In this document: piece after piece, positions 20,667 through 29,271 of the stretch
How positions within the stretch are numbered: the stretch's first letter is position 1
How the letters are laid out: the number at the start of each line of letters is the position of its first letter
From: Oxobacter pfennigii
GTDB taxonomy: Bacteria > Bacillota > Clostridia > Clostridiales > Oxobacteraceae
DNA length: 64,000 nucleotides
Assembly: GCF_001317355.1 (NCBI RefSeq)
Contig: NZ_LKET01000039.1
Coordinates: 248,001-312,000, forward strand
Reading direction: 5' to 3'
Translations under genes and position numbers: made by a program
The notes under the pieces: model-generated
Database searches by the model: none
Seen by the model: the letters and a program-made list of their open reading frames with translations, nothing else
What the model was told of the DNA's origin: nothing

Positions 20667-21029
20667 ATGTCATTTCAGATTGAGTACAATTTTGAGCTTC
20701 AGCGAGGTTATGTTGATAAAGACGGAAATATACATAAGAAAGGTATAATGCGATTGGCAACAGCGGCAGATGAAATATTGCCTATGAGAGATGTGCGCGT
20801 ACAGCAAAACCAGAGTTATCTGAATGTGATAATTTTATCCAGGGTTGTTACCAGATTAGGCGATTTAAAAACGATAGATGCTGAGGTTATCGAAAATCTG
20901 TTTACTGCCGATATGGATTATCTGAAGAAATTTTATGAAAGAATCAACAAGGCAAGCTCTCCCAAATATAAATTTGTATGTTCTAAATGCGGTCACGAGA
21001 ACGAAGCAGACTTGGATTTATTATTGTAA
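20667..21029 (+). CDS. Phage-tail/injection-system assembly chaperone-like protein with Zn knuckle
   Basis: A 120-residue protein. The segment GYVDKDGNIHKKGIMRLATAADEILPMRDVRV followed by NVIILSRVVTRLGDL and VIENLFTADMDYLKKFYERIN resembles baseplate-hub/tail assembly proteins of contractile phage tails and extracellular contractile injection systems. It ends with a C-x2-C knuckle (Cys105, Cys108, in CSKCGHENEADL); only one half of a Zn site is present, so a dimer or partner would be needed to complete it. The ATG follows AAAGGAGGGA. It is the first gene of a three-gene run. No sheath, tube, spike or AAA ATPase gene is in the window, so an orphan or adaptor role is inferred. Confidence 0.55.
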   Translation: MSFQIEYNFELQRGYVDKDGNIHKKGIMRLATAADEILPMRDVRVQQNQSYLNVIILSRVVTRLGDLKTIDAEVIENLFTADMDYLKKFYERINKASSPKYKFVCSKCGHENEADLDLLL

Positions 21030-21051
21030 TAAGCTATAAGGAGTGAAAAAA

Positions 21052-22173
21052 ATGAATTTGGACTTTCATTATTACGGTACATATATGGCGGCAAGAGTTG
21101 CAGGATATTCCAAGGAGGAAGCTCAAATAATCTGTTATGCCGCCCAGCTGGTCGATGATAATACCATTCATACGCAGATAGACAGCTTACCCTTTCAGGA
21201 AATAGTCACTTATCGTGACTCTAAAGATATCATAGAAGATGCGGAAAACCCCCTTCCCTATACAAAAGAAGATGAAGCTGCTGCTCGTGAGATTTGGTGT
21301 CCTTTCCACTTTTTGCCCGGAAATGAGAATTACAAAGTGCAATATAAAGGAAAGATGTATGCCGGAGTGTCATGGCTGCCTATATGGAATTTTGAACATG
21401 ATTCAAAACAAAAATTCAAGCTCATGACATTGCCGCAAAGCAGTCTTGCAAATGAAATGATAAACAGAGGTACTGCAAAAGCAACACTGGAGGAAATCGG
21501 GCTGAAGATGCATATTTTAGCTGATACATGGGCTCATCAATACTTTGCAGGTACACCGGAGTGGGCAATAAATGATATCCGGCAATCTAAAGGCTTATAT
21601 GAATTTCAGGATAACACTTGGCATGAAATTCATTGTATCCTTTCGGAAAATGACCTTCCGAAAAATCATCAGTATCAAGTTCCGGGCTTTTCGTCACCCT
21701 ATTATGTAAGTCCGCGATATCTCGGACATGCACAAATAGGTCACCTTGCCGATTATGGATTTGTTAAATTCAAATATCTTCCCGTTTGGCGAGAAGAATT
21801 TAATGGGGAAAGGCATATTGAGCGCGATAATACCGAAGACTTCCTTAAAGCCTTCAGACAAATGGTTGCAGCATTAAGCAAGTTTAAAAAGGGAACGAGT
21901 TTTACTGCTTCCGATGACATTAAATTGGAGGATAAAACCGAGGCAGAAATTAAAAGCGTGTTATCCGCGAGAAAAATTGACCAGTCCGAAGAGTGGATAA
22001 AAGCTATAAAGAAGCTTTTAGGTGAAGATATTCCTCCTTATGTAATAAATGCCTGGGCAAATAGGTGCAGGGAATCTTCTGATAAAGTCAACACAAATTA
22101 TGCAAGATTTCATAATGCCGCAAAAGAGCAAAAGGAATTGGTTATGAATTTTATCGGTCAAAACATTAAGTAA
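21052..22173 (+). CDS. DUF6765-family protein, possible metal-dependent hydrolase
   Basis: A 373-residue protein with a DUF6765-like opening (NLDFHYYGTYMAARVAGYS, then AAQLVDDNT). Motifs that could bind metal are H154-x3-D158-x3-H162 (MHILADTWAHQ) and H226-x4-H231-x2-D234 (GHAQIGHLAD), with His6 near the start. These echo the His/Asp pattern of all-alpha zinc phospholipases C and S1/P1 nucleases, but the spacing is not identical and the function is unproven. No signal peptide. The ATG at 21052 follows AAGGAG at 21038-21043; a GTG at 21043 overlaps that site. It sits 22 bases after the tail-chaperone-like gene. Confidence 0.65.
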   Translation: MNLDFHYYGTYMAARVAGYSKEEAQIICYAAQLVDDNTIHTQIDSLPFQEIVTYRDSKDIIEDAENPLPYTKEDEAAAREIWCPFHFLPGNENYKVQYKGKMYAGVSWLPIWNFEHDSKQKFKLMTLPQSSLANEMINRGTAKATLEEIGLKMHILADTWAHQYFAGTPEWAINDIRQSKGLYEFQDNTWHEIHCILSENDLPKNHQYQVPGFSSPYYVSPRYLGHAQIGHLADYGFVKFKYLPVWREEFNGERHIERDNTEDFLKAFRQMVAALSKFKKGTSFTASDDIKLEDKTEAEIKSVLSARKIDQSEEWIKAIKKLLGEDIPPYVINAWANRCRESSDKVNTNYARFHNAAKEQKELVMNFIGQNIK

Positions 22174-22217
22174 TCTGAATAAGTCAGAAAAAAATAATTT
22201 TTAAAGGAGAGATATAA

Positions 22218-23033
22218 ATGAGTAATAAGTACAATATTTCCATACATACCGGGGATGAGGTATATGCTGGAACAGATTCCAATATATTTATCCAGTTAAT
22301 AGGCAATAAGGGGATTTCCGAAGAATATAGGCTAAATGGTTTATTAAGCGGGAATGCTTTTGAAAGAAATGATACAAACAAGCTCACACTGGACGTCGGA
22401 GCAGATTGCGGCGATATTTACAGGTTAAAAATCAGAAGCGACTGCCGGTACGGAGGAAGCGACTGGTTATTATCCTGGATTGACGTAAAACAGGATAATA
22501 ATAATGCGCCAATCAGCAGATTTTCATATAATGCATGGATTAAAGACACAGGAGTCAAGGAATTGGATGTTGCGTCAGGACTGACGGTGGAAGATAAAGT
22601 AAAGGAACTGTATGAAACCGAATACAGCGGAGAGATAATTACAATACCTGCAAATTCGGAAGCCGATTTCACTTATAAATATACCACCAAATTAGGTATA
22701 TTGCTGAGTGAAACTGAAATAAGCGAAATAGGTACCTCCACTAATACCTCAGCTGAAGCTTCATATAAAAGCCCAACGGGAGCAGCAGCGAAGGCTGCTA
22801 TCAGCTTTGGGATAACCACCAAAAAACAGAAAGAATCTCATCAGGAATTAAAGTATGATACCATTGGAGAAAAAGAGATAAAGATACACCTGAAGGCTTC
22901 TGATATAGAGAGAAAATACAAGGTCTACTGTACCTATAAAAAGCAGGATCATACATTAAGAATAGGAAGTCTGGTATATAAGGTTCCGGTTATGGAATCA
23001 GTTGAAAACTCAGGTTTCGAGGAAATAAAATAA
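22218..23033 (+). CDS. PLAT/LH2-domain protein with possible pore-forming C-terminal half
   Basis: A 271-residue protein without signal peptide. Residues 4-95 read as a PLAT/LH2 beta-sandwich (YNISIHTGDEVYAGTDSN, LSGNAFERNDTNKL, GGSDWLLSWIDV), a module that binds lipid or partner proteins. Residues 105-271 contain a Ser/Thr-rich alternating stretch around SEIGTSTNTSAEASY and small-residue segment SPTGAAAKAAISFG between beta-like regions, reminiscent of aerolysin/ETX-MTX2 beta-pore toxins. The second assignment is tentative. The ATG follows AAAGGAGAG. It is the last gene of the three-gene run starting at 20667, 44 bases after the DUF6765 gene. Confidence 0.6.
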   Translation: MSNKYNISIHTGDEVYAGTDSNIFIQLIGNKGISEEYRLNGLLSGNAFERNDTNKLTLDVGADCGDIYRLKIRSDCRYGGSDWLLSWIDVKQDNNNAPISRFSYNAWIKDTGVKELDVASGLTVEDKVKELYETEYSGEIITIPANSEADFTYKYTTKLGILLSETEISEIGTSTNTSAEASYKSPTGAAAKAAISFGITTKKQKESHQELKYDTIGEKEIKIHLKASDIERKYKVYCTYKKQDHTLRIGSLVYKVPVMESVENSGFEEIK

Positions 23034-23074
23034 AAGAGGGAGAGGCACAGAATATTGCGCCTTTCTCTATTTTA

Positions 23075-23210
23075 CGGCGGTTTGCCGGTATTGACATTAT
23101 GTTACAGCCATCTGTTGATGAAAAACGGATGCAAGGCGTAACACTTGTTAGGCAAGAGCCAGGTGTACATTATGGTCTATGCCTAGTGCGTATATTACAA
23201 AGGGTTGTTG
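23075..23210 (-). pseudogene. Remnant of a LysR-type regulator gene
   Basis: This 136-base stretch in the 23034-23377 gap lines up, base for base with scattered changes, with 33207-33343 inside the intact LysR gene. Shared blocks include GGCGGTTTGCC, GGCGTAACA and ATGGTCTATGCC. It corresponds to part of the ligand-binding domain read on the minus strand. The rest of the gene is gone, so this is a decayed paralogue. Nothing else is recognised in the gap. Confidence 0.65.
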
Positions 23211-23377
23211 GAATATAGAATAGAGAAGTGAGTGGGTTCCTGGGAAAGCCTGATATGTTGTGTTATAATCATTGTAAAAGGCTGCTTCATTTCTAACCGA
23301 AGGCGCCCCAAAGAATCAAAAAGGCTATTTTCATCTTTGGAATTAATGAAAAAAATGAAATATATGAGGTGAAAAGG

Positions 23378-24067
23378 ATGAACACCAAAAACCGATACCG
23401 AATATATGTAGTTGAGGATGACGAGATGCTGGCCGATGAGATATCCCGGCTGCTGGTAAAGTGGGGGTACGAAGTCAGGATAGCGGAAATATTTGATAGC
23501 ATCCTGGACGAGTTTCTGAACGTAGAACCCCACGTCGTTTTAATGGATGTCAATATCCCCTACTTTGATGGTTTTTATTGGTGTAAGAAAATCAGGGATA
23601 CCTCCGCCGTCCCAATTATTTATATCTCATCCAGGGACAGCAGCATGGATGTCATAATGGGAATGAATAACGGCGGTGACGACTACTTAACCAAGCCCTT
23701 TGACAATACTGTATTAATAGCTAAACTGCAGGCAGTCATCCGCAGAGCCTATGAATATAGTTTCCAGCAATCCAATATCCTTCAATATCAGGGACTTATC
23801 GTCCATCTTGAGGAAGGGACGGCGGCCTATGATAATAAAAAATGTGAATTAACCAAAAATGAACTGAAGATTTTAAGGCTCCTCATAGAGAACCAAGGGA
23901 AAATAGTTACCCGGGAAGCTTTGATGAGGCGTTTATGGGATGATGAGGTTTATGTCAATGAAAATACTCTGACAGTTAATGTAAATCGCGTAAGGCTTAA
24001 GCTGGAGGAACTGGGACTTCAGTCATTTATCACCACCAAAAAAGGAATGGGGTATTTGATTTTATGA
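23378..24067 (+). CDS. OmpR-family response regulator, BceR-like
   Basis: A 229-residue regulator. The receiver has VVEDDEM, Asp57 in VVLMDVNIPY and a conserved lysine in YLTKPF; the winged-helix output domain covers about 130-229 (LTKNELKILRLLIENQGKIV, ENTLTVNVNRVRLKLEE). The ATG at 23378 follows GAGGTG; a GTG at 23369 overlaps that site. Its stop overlaps the start of the kinase gene (ATGA). Together with the ABC genes that follow, it matches antimicrobial-peptide detoxification modules of the BceRS-BceAB type. It probably binds the repeats before the ABC operon at 25109. Confidence 0.92.
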   Translation: MNTKNRYRIYVVEDDEMLADEISRLLVKWGYEVRIAEIFDSILDEFLNVEPHVVLMDVNIPYFDGFYWCKKIRDTSAVPIIYISSRDSSMDVIMGMNNGGDDYLTKPFDNTVLIAKLQAVIRRAYEYSFQQSNILQYQGLIVHLEEGTAAYDNKKCELTKNELKILRLLIENQGKIVTREALMRRLWDDEVYVNENTLTVNVNRVRLKLEELGLQSFITTKKGMGYLIL

Positions 24068-25107
24068 AAACAGCAGACTATATCAAGGGACAATGGGAAT
24101 GGATAGCCAGCCAGGCGGGCATTATTATCCTGGTTAATTTAATTTTACTGACAAGCACTCCCCTGGCAAAAACACTGGGGGAGATTTTTTATCTTGATTT
24201 ACTGGTTATTTTCATATCCGCTGCGGGGTATTTCTTTCATTATCGTCGGTTGAATAAGGCTTATATGAAAGCCAGGAAAACTATGCTGGAAGGCCAGGAT
24301 ACCGACTGGCTCTTAAGTGAGCCTTCAGCCATAGAAGAAAAGGATATCCCGGAAATCAGGCTTTTAAAAGAACTGCTGGAGTATAAAAATGAGGCTTTCT
24401 TCCTAAAAGAAGAAAGCTACAGGCAACGGATGAATGATTTAAAAGATTATCTCACCCAGACCGTCCATGATTTGAAAGTGAACCTATCCATATGTGAAAT
24501 GGTTGTGGGACGTCTGAAAAGTGAAACGGATATCTCAAATAAACTGACATTTCAAATCGAGCAGATGAAATTCCGGATTAATCAGGCCTTATCCATTACC
24601 AGGGCCAATCACTACAGCGAGGATATTGTTTCGGAAAATGTTGACCTGGGACAAATCGTCAAAGAGGCCATCAGCGATAACGCTGAATTTTTTATAGCCA
24701 AGGATATCAGTATTCAGAGTAGCGTAAAGCCCTATCATTTTATCAGCGATAAAAAATGGATTAATTATATCGTCTCTCAGATTCTTAATAACAGCAGCAA
24801 GTATACGGAAAAGAAGGGTGAAATAGTCATAAGCAGTCAGGAAGATGAGTGGGGATATCATCTGTATCTGAAGGATAACGGCATAGGAATTCCCAAAGAA
24901 GAACTGGGACGGGTATTTGATAAAGGGTTTACCGGCAGCAACGGCAGAAAAAGCTCCAAGTCTACTGGTATGGGCATGTACTACGCCAAAAAAATGGCCG
25001 ATACCTTAGGGATAGGTCTGAAGGTACAGAGTGAACAAGGGGTTTATACCGAATTCGTTGTATCCTTCTACAAGCTGTCCGATTATATGAAGCGCCAGCG
25101 CAGCTAA
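24064..25107 (+). CDS. Intramembrane-sensing histidine kinase, BceS-like
   Basis: A 347-residue kinase with two N-terminal membrane helices (about 17-35 and 41-59) joined by a very short outside loop, the hallmark of intramembrane-sensing BceS-type kinases that receive their signal from the ABC permease. The phospho-acceptor is His135 in QTVHDLKVNLS, which departs from the usual H-E-x-K-T-P form. The ATPase domain is complete (ILNNSSKYTE, DNGIGIP, STGMGMYYAKKMADTL). It overlaps the upstream regulator gene by 4 bases. Confidence 0.92.
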   Translation: MKTADYIKGQWEWIASQAGIIILVNLILLTSTPLAKTLGEIFYLDLLVIFISAAGYFFHYRRLNKAYMKARKTMLEGQDTDWLLSEPSAIEEKDIPEIRLLKELLEYKNEAFFLKEESYRQRMNDLKDYLTQTVHDLKVNLSICEMVVGRLKSETDISNKLTFQIEQMKFRINQALSITRANHYSEDIVSENVDLGQIVKEAISDNAEFFIAKDISIQSSVKPYHFISDKKWINYIVSQILNNSSKYTEKKGEIVISSQEDEWGYHLYLKDNGIGIPKEELGRVFDKGFTGSNGRKSSKSTGMGMYYAKKMADTLGIGLKVQSEQGVYTEFVVSFYKLSDYMKRQRS

Positions 25108-25108
25108 A

Positions 25109-25183
25109 GTTACAAAAAAGTCACATTCCATTTCCAAAATGTCATTCAGAACTATGGAACCGAAGGGGAAACAATTTTACAAT
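25109..25183 (+). promoter_or_regulatory. Promoter and tandem half-sites before the BceAB-like genes
   Basis: In the 127-base gap between kinase and ATPase genes, GTTACA (25109) and GTCACA (25120) stand 11 bp apart and GTCATT follows at 25141, 21 bp further. One-turn and two-turn spacing is typical of OmpR-family binding. A promoter TGGAAC (25155-25160), 17 bp, TACAAT (25178-25183) lies directly downstream. Regulation by the adjacent response regulator is inferred. Confidence 0.5.
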
Positions 25184-25234
25184 AAAAGCAAATACTATCC
25201 CGTAAAAGCATGGGAATGACAGGGAGGAAGTTTT

Positions 25235-25999
25235 ATGTTTTCGATAATTGAGATAAAGAACCTGACCAAGCTATATGGACAAAAGGGAGCTGTTTGCCGT
25301 GCACTCCATGAGGTCAATTTTGAGGTAGAGGCAGGTGCCTTTGTGGCTGTCATGGGCCCATCCGGCTCCGGAAAGACGACCTTGCTTAACATCATTTCTA
25401 CCATTGATAAGCCGTCTCAAGGCCAGGTGATTATTGACGGCCGCGACACAGGGGCTCTAAGAGAAAAAGAACTGGCCTTGTTTCGCAGAGATACAATTGG
25501 GTTTGTCTTTCAGGAGTTTAATTTGCTGGATAATATGACTATCCGGGATAATATCGCCTTGCCTTTAACTCTTAATAATATAAATGCTGAAAAGATTTTG
25601 CACCGGGTCAGGGAGCTGACAGCGCTGTTCGGTATAGACAACCAGCTTGATAAATATCCCTACCAGCTTTCAGGCGGGCAAAAGCAAAGAGCGGCTGTCT
25701 GCCGTGCTCTGGTCAACCAACCTAAAATACTGTTTGCCGACGAGCCTACCGGTGCGCTGGACTCTAAAGCGGCATCCGAGCTTTTAGCCTGTTTTCAAAA
25801 TGTCAGAAGCAGGTACAAAACGACGGTGGTGATGGTAACCCATGATGCGTCTGCCGCCAGCTACTGCGACCGGGTGATGTTTTTAAAAGACGGGATGATC
25901 AGCGGTAAACTGGAGACAAACGGCAATACCGAAGAATTCTTTAAAAAGATTCTGAATATGGTGGCCTTGCTGGGAGGTGAAAGGAATGAACTCCTTTAA
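25235..25999 (+). CDS. ABC transporter ATP-binding protein, BceA-like
   Basis: A 254-residue ATPase of the MacB/LolD/BceA group. Walker A is GPSGSGKTTL from residue 41, the Q loop is in FVFQEFNLLD, the signature is LSGGQKQRAA and Walker B is ILFADEPTGALDS, followed by the switch His in VMVTHDA. It powers the FtsX-type permease encoded next; the two genes overlap by 14 bases. BceAB-like transporters free lipid-linked cell wall precursors from peptide antibiotics and signal to the kinase. The ATG follows GGGAGGAAG. Confidence 0.93.
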   Translation: MFSIIEIKNLTKLYGQKGAVCRALHEVNFEVEAGAFVAVMGPSGSGKTTLLNIISTIDKPSQGQVIIDGRDTGALREKELALFRRDTIGFVFQEFNLLDNMTIRDNIALPLTLNNINAEKILHRVRELTALFGIDNQLDKYPYQLSGGQKQRAAVCRALVNQPKILFADEPTGALDSKAASELLACFQNVRSRYKTTVVMVTHDASAASYCDRVMFLKDGMISGKLETNGNTEEFFKKILNMVALLGGERNELL

Positions 26000-27938
26000 A
26001 ATTTCCTGGCTGCTCTTTAAGAACAACCTGAAACTCTACCGGTTTTACTTAACGGTCCTCACCCTTACGACGGCCATCTATTATAATTTTCTGGCGGTCA
26101 ATTACAATCCTTACCTGCAGGTTCTCGGTGAGCAGTATATATTTGCACAGGCAGCTAGTTCTCTGTGCAGTATCATCCTGCTTCTTACTGTGATGTCGTT
26201 TATGTTCCATGCAAATAACTTTTTTTACAAGCTGCGTTATAAAGAAATCGGCACCTACATGCTCATGGGCATTCCAGGCAATAAAATCGGAGCAGTCTTT
26301 GCGCTGGAAAGTATACTGCTGGGTGGAACGGCAGTTATTACCGGACTGCCTATTGGCCTGCTGTTTTCCAAACTGTTCTTTATGCTGCTTGGAAATGCCA
26401 TGATTCTGAATATTCAGATTCCCTTTTATATTCCGCATAAGGCTGTCGGCATGCTGCTTCTGATATTTGCCTTCATCATTCTTTTAATGGGCATTAAAAA
26501 TTACCTTAGGGTCCGCAGGAGCAGGCTTATTGAAATACTGAATGTATCGAAGAAAGAACAGCAGTTGCCTAAAATCAGGTGGATTCGCGGCATTACCGGC
26601 ATGGCTTGCATAACTGCGGCTTATTATATATCCCTGAATATATTTGACTTACCCTTTGATTTGAGGATGGATTTTTTTCAGGCTACGGTTTTAGTTCTGA
26701 TCCTTATCTGTATCGGTACCTATTTATTCTTCGGCAGTTTTTTAGCCATTGTCCTTAACGCACTGATTCAGAAGAAAAAAGTCATTTATAAAAGGTCAAG
26801 ACTGGTGAGCTTCAGCAATACGTTATTCAGTATGGGCACAAATTACCGCAGCTTCTCCATGACAGCGATTTTATGCGCCTCAACTTTGGCTGCCTTCAGC
26901 GGTAGCCTTGCACTTAAATATTTTGCCGACACCAATACGGCTGTCGAAGCGCCTTACAGCATCTCTTATTTCGATCAGGATGAGGCTACGAACAAAAAAA
27001 TCAGAGAGCTGATTCAAGAATCTTCGCATCAGATTCTTGCCGAGCACGCTTCCAATTTTCTGATAGGTAATGTGTCCTATAACTACGTCTACGGAGAACG
27101 TACCGGGACCTGCTTGATCACCAGTATTTCCGAGGTTAAAAAGTCATTAATGATAACCCGGCCTAAGGATTATCAGCAAATATTAAAGACTATTGAACTT
27201 AGGGATAATGAGACGGTAAAAATATTACACTCCAATCTGGTCTTTTCAGGCATTAGTTACGTCGGACAGGATTTCGTTATGGAAGGTAGAAGCTACGTCT
27301 TAAAAAAAGAGGTAAAGCTGCCCTTTATCGGTCAACTGGGAGGTATCGGCAAATATGATACCTATATCGTCACGGATAAGCAATACAGCGAATTAAAGGA
27401 AAATGGCAAAGAGATGACTCTGTACGGCATCAATATTACCCAACCGGAGGATAGCATAGAACTGGTGGGAAAAATTGCCGGGGTAATGAAAAACCCTGGA
27501 GAAAATCTGAACAGCTATGCCGGACAGTATCAATACAAATACTATTTAATTGGAGCTTTTTATTTCATGGGACTGGTGATGTCTATCGTCTTTGTGATCT
27601 CTACCTTCAGCACTATGTATTTTAAGATTTTAAGCGATGCCATCCTGGACCGGGAACAGTATAGGATTCTCATGAAAATCGGAATGACGGAACAGGAAGT
27701 CGCTAAAAGCATTTATACTCAGGTAGGTATCGCCTTTATCCTGCCGGTCCTATTGGGAATTATTCATGGGGTTATGGCAATTAAAGCCCTTGAATCTTTC
27801 ATTCATTATCAATTCACCGGCAGTATCATAACTGGAGTAGTTGTTTTAATCCTGGTGATGGCAGGCTTCTACCTTTTTATAAGCAAGAGATACCGGAATA
27901 TGGTGGTAAAGGGGTGGAATATCTATGAAACAGCTTAA
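25986..27938 (+). CDS. FtsX-type ABC permease, BceB-like
   Basis: A 650-residue permease. The arrangement fits BceB: a first membrane helix near residue 20, a bundle of helices in the first half, a large extracellular domain of about 200 residues between roughly 315 and 515, and three C-terminal helices. The extracellular domain is the drug-sensing part in the known family. The ATG at 25986 follows GGGAGGTG and overlaps the ATPase gene; a GTG at 25977 is inside that ribosome site. It overlaps the next gene by 14 bases, so all three are translationally coupled. The inducing peptide is unknown. Confidence 0.93.
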   Translation: MNSFKISWLLFKNNLKLYRFYLTVLTLTTAIYYNFLAVNYNPYLQVLGEQYIFAQAASSLCSIILLLTVMSFMFHANNFFYKLRYKEIGTYMLMGIPGNKIGAVFALESILLGGTAVITGLPIGLLFSKLFFMLLGNAMILNIQIPFYIPHKAVGMLLLIFAFIILLMGIKNYLRVRRSRLIEILNVSKKEQQLPKIRWIRGITGMACITAAYYISLNIFDLPFDLRMDFFQATVLVLILICIGTYLFFGSFLAIVLNALIQKKKVIYKRSRLVSFSNTLFSMGTNYRSFSMTAILCASTLAAFSGSLALKYFADTNTAVEAPYSISYFDQDEATNKKIRELIQESSHQILAEHASNFLIGNVSYNYVYGERTGTCLITSISEVKKSLMITRPKDYQQILKTIELRDNETVKILHSNLVFSGISYVGQDFVMEGRSYVLKKEVKLPFIGQLGGIGKYDTYIVTDKQYSELKENGKEMTLYGINITQPEDSIELVGKIAGVMKNPGENLNSYAGQYQYKYYLIGAFYFMGLVMSIVFVISTFSTMYFKILSDAILDREQYRILMKIGMTEQEVAKSIYTQVGIAFILPVLLGIIHGVMAIKALESFIHYQFTGSIITGVVVLILVMAGFYLFISKRYRNMVVKGWNIYETA

Positions 27939-29205
27939 TTTAAGAAAGGCATGCTCCTTTACTAAGGTCCCTTATGCTCTTGCCATTATATTTATAGTAA
28001 CAATTATGCTTTTGCCGACAGGCTGCAGCCGCGTCCCTTCAACCGACCCTTATCTGGCTGAAGACAGGGACACCGGTTGGGTAAAGGATATCACCTATCT
28101 AGAAGAAACACTGCCGAAAGTCCATAAGAATCTGTATTTTAACCTCTCCGAGCAAGACTTTCTTCAGCAGCTGGAAGAGCTAAAGAACAAAGTTCCAGTA
28201 TATTCGGATGAGCAGATGGAGATAGCTCTAAACGTTATTCTGGCCGGTATGGGAGATACCCATACCGGATCCAATATAAGTTCGGAATACCGGTATCCGC
28301 TTGAGCTTCATTGGTTTGCCGAGGGCATCTATATTATGGGTACAAGTAAAGAATATCAGGAATTACTGAATGCCAGAATAATCACCTTAAACGGTAAGAA
28401 AATTGAAGAAGCGGCCGATATGCTAAGACCTCTACTGGCGGGTGCCAATGAAAGCTGGTTTAAGACCCAGGTTATCTATTATCTGCCCATGCCGGGCGTA
28501 CTGAAATATTTTGGCTTAAGCAAGGAAGATGAAATCGGACTGGATGTGGAACTGGAAAACGGTAAAATGCAGACGGTGAAATTAAAACCAATAAGTCATA
28601 AAGATTATGTGCCCACCGAAGGTCTGACAGAATCCGTCCCTCTTTATAAGAGCCGTCCGGATGAAAATTATTGGTATGAATATTTAGAAGACGAGAAAAT
28701 CATTTATTTTAACTACAGCAGTTGCCGACAAATGAGAGATAAACCTTTTGAAATTTTCCGTAAGGAGTTCTGGCACTTTGTAAAAAGCCATGAAGTCAAC
28801 AAGCTTGTTATTGATATCAGGGAAAATCGCGGCGGTATCTCCACCATCCTGGACCCTTTCATCAAGGAAGTGAAAAACAGCGATTTTAACCAGCAAGGCA
28901 AATTATATGTGATCACAGGAAAGAATACTTTTTCTTCTGCTGTTTTGAATGCTGTAAGTTTGAAGAAAAAAACCAAGGCCTATTTTGTAGGAGAAGCTAC
29001 GGGCGGTGAGCCAAACCACTACGGAGAAGTAAAACAATTCAAGCTGCCTAACAGTGAAATAACCATCCGATATTCGACGAAGTATTTCCATTGGTTGGAT
29101 CAGGATGTCAACACGCTGGAGCCGGATAAGGTGATTGAAGAAACTTTTGACGACTACCGACAAGGGGCGGTTCCGGTGCTGGAGTGGATAATAAATAGGA
29201 ATTGA
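27925..29205 (+). CDS. S41-family protease lipoprotein
   Basis: A 426-residue protein with a lipoprotein signal (hydrophobic stretch then LPTGC, lipidated cysteine near residue 34), so it is anchored outside the membrane. The C-terminal half is an S41/tail-specific-protease core: VIDIRENRGG, then the nucleophile Ser337 in NTFSSAVLNA, and GEATGGEPNHYGE. No PDZ domain is clear. It overlaps the permease gene by 14 bases and is the last gene of the BceAB-like operon. A role in degrading the peptide handled by the transporter is attractive but inferred; its place in the operon is the only support. Confidence 0.85.
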   Translation: MKQLNLRKACSFTKVPYALAIIFIVTIMLLPTGCSRVPSTDPYLAEDRDTGWVKDITYLEETLPKVHKNLYFNLSEQDFLQQLEELKNKVPVYSDEQMEIALNVILAGMGDTHTGSNISSEYRYPLELHWFAEGIYIMGTSKEYQELLNARIITLNGKKIEEAADMLRPLLAGANESWFKTQVIYYLPMPGVLKYFGLSKEDEIGLDVELENGKMQTVKLKPISHKDYVPTEGLTESVPLYKSRPDENYWYEYLEDEKIIYFNYSSCRQMRDKPFEIFRKEFWHFVKSHEVNKLVIDIRENRGGISTILDPFIKEVKNSDFNQQGKLYVITGKNTFSSAVLNAVSLKKKTKAYFVGEATGGEPNHYGEVKQFKLPNSEITIRYSTKYFHWLDQDVNTLEPDKVIEETFDDYRQGAVPVLEWIINRN

Positions 29206-29271
29206 TTGCTGAACTCCTTAGAGGCTTTTTGCCAGGATGGGGCAGGAATGAGTTTTAAATACGAGTATATA

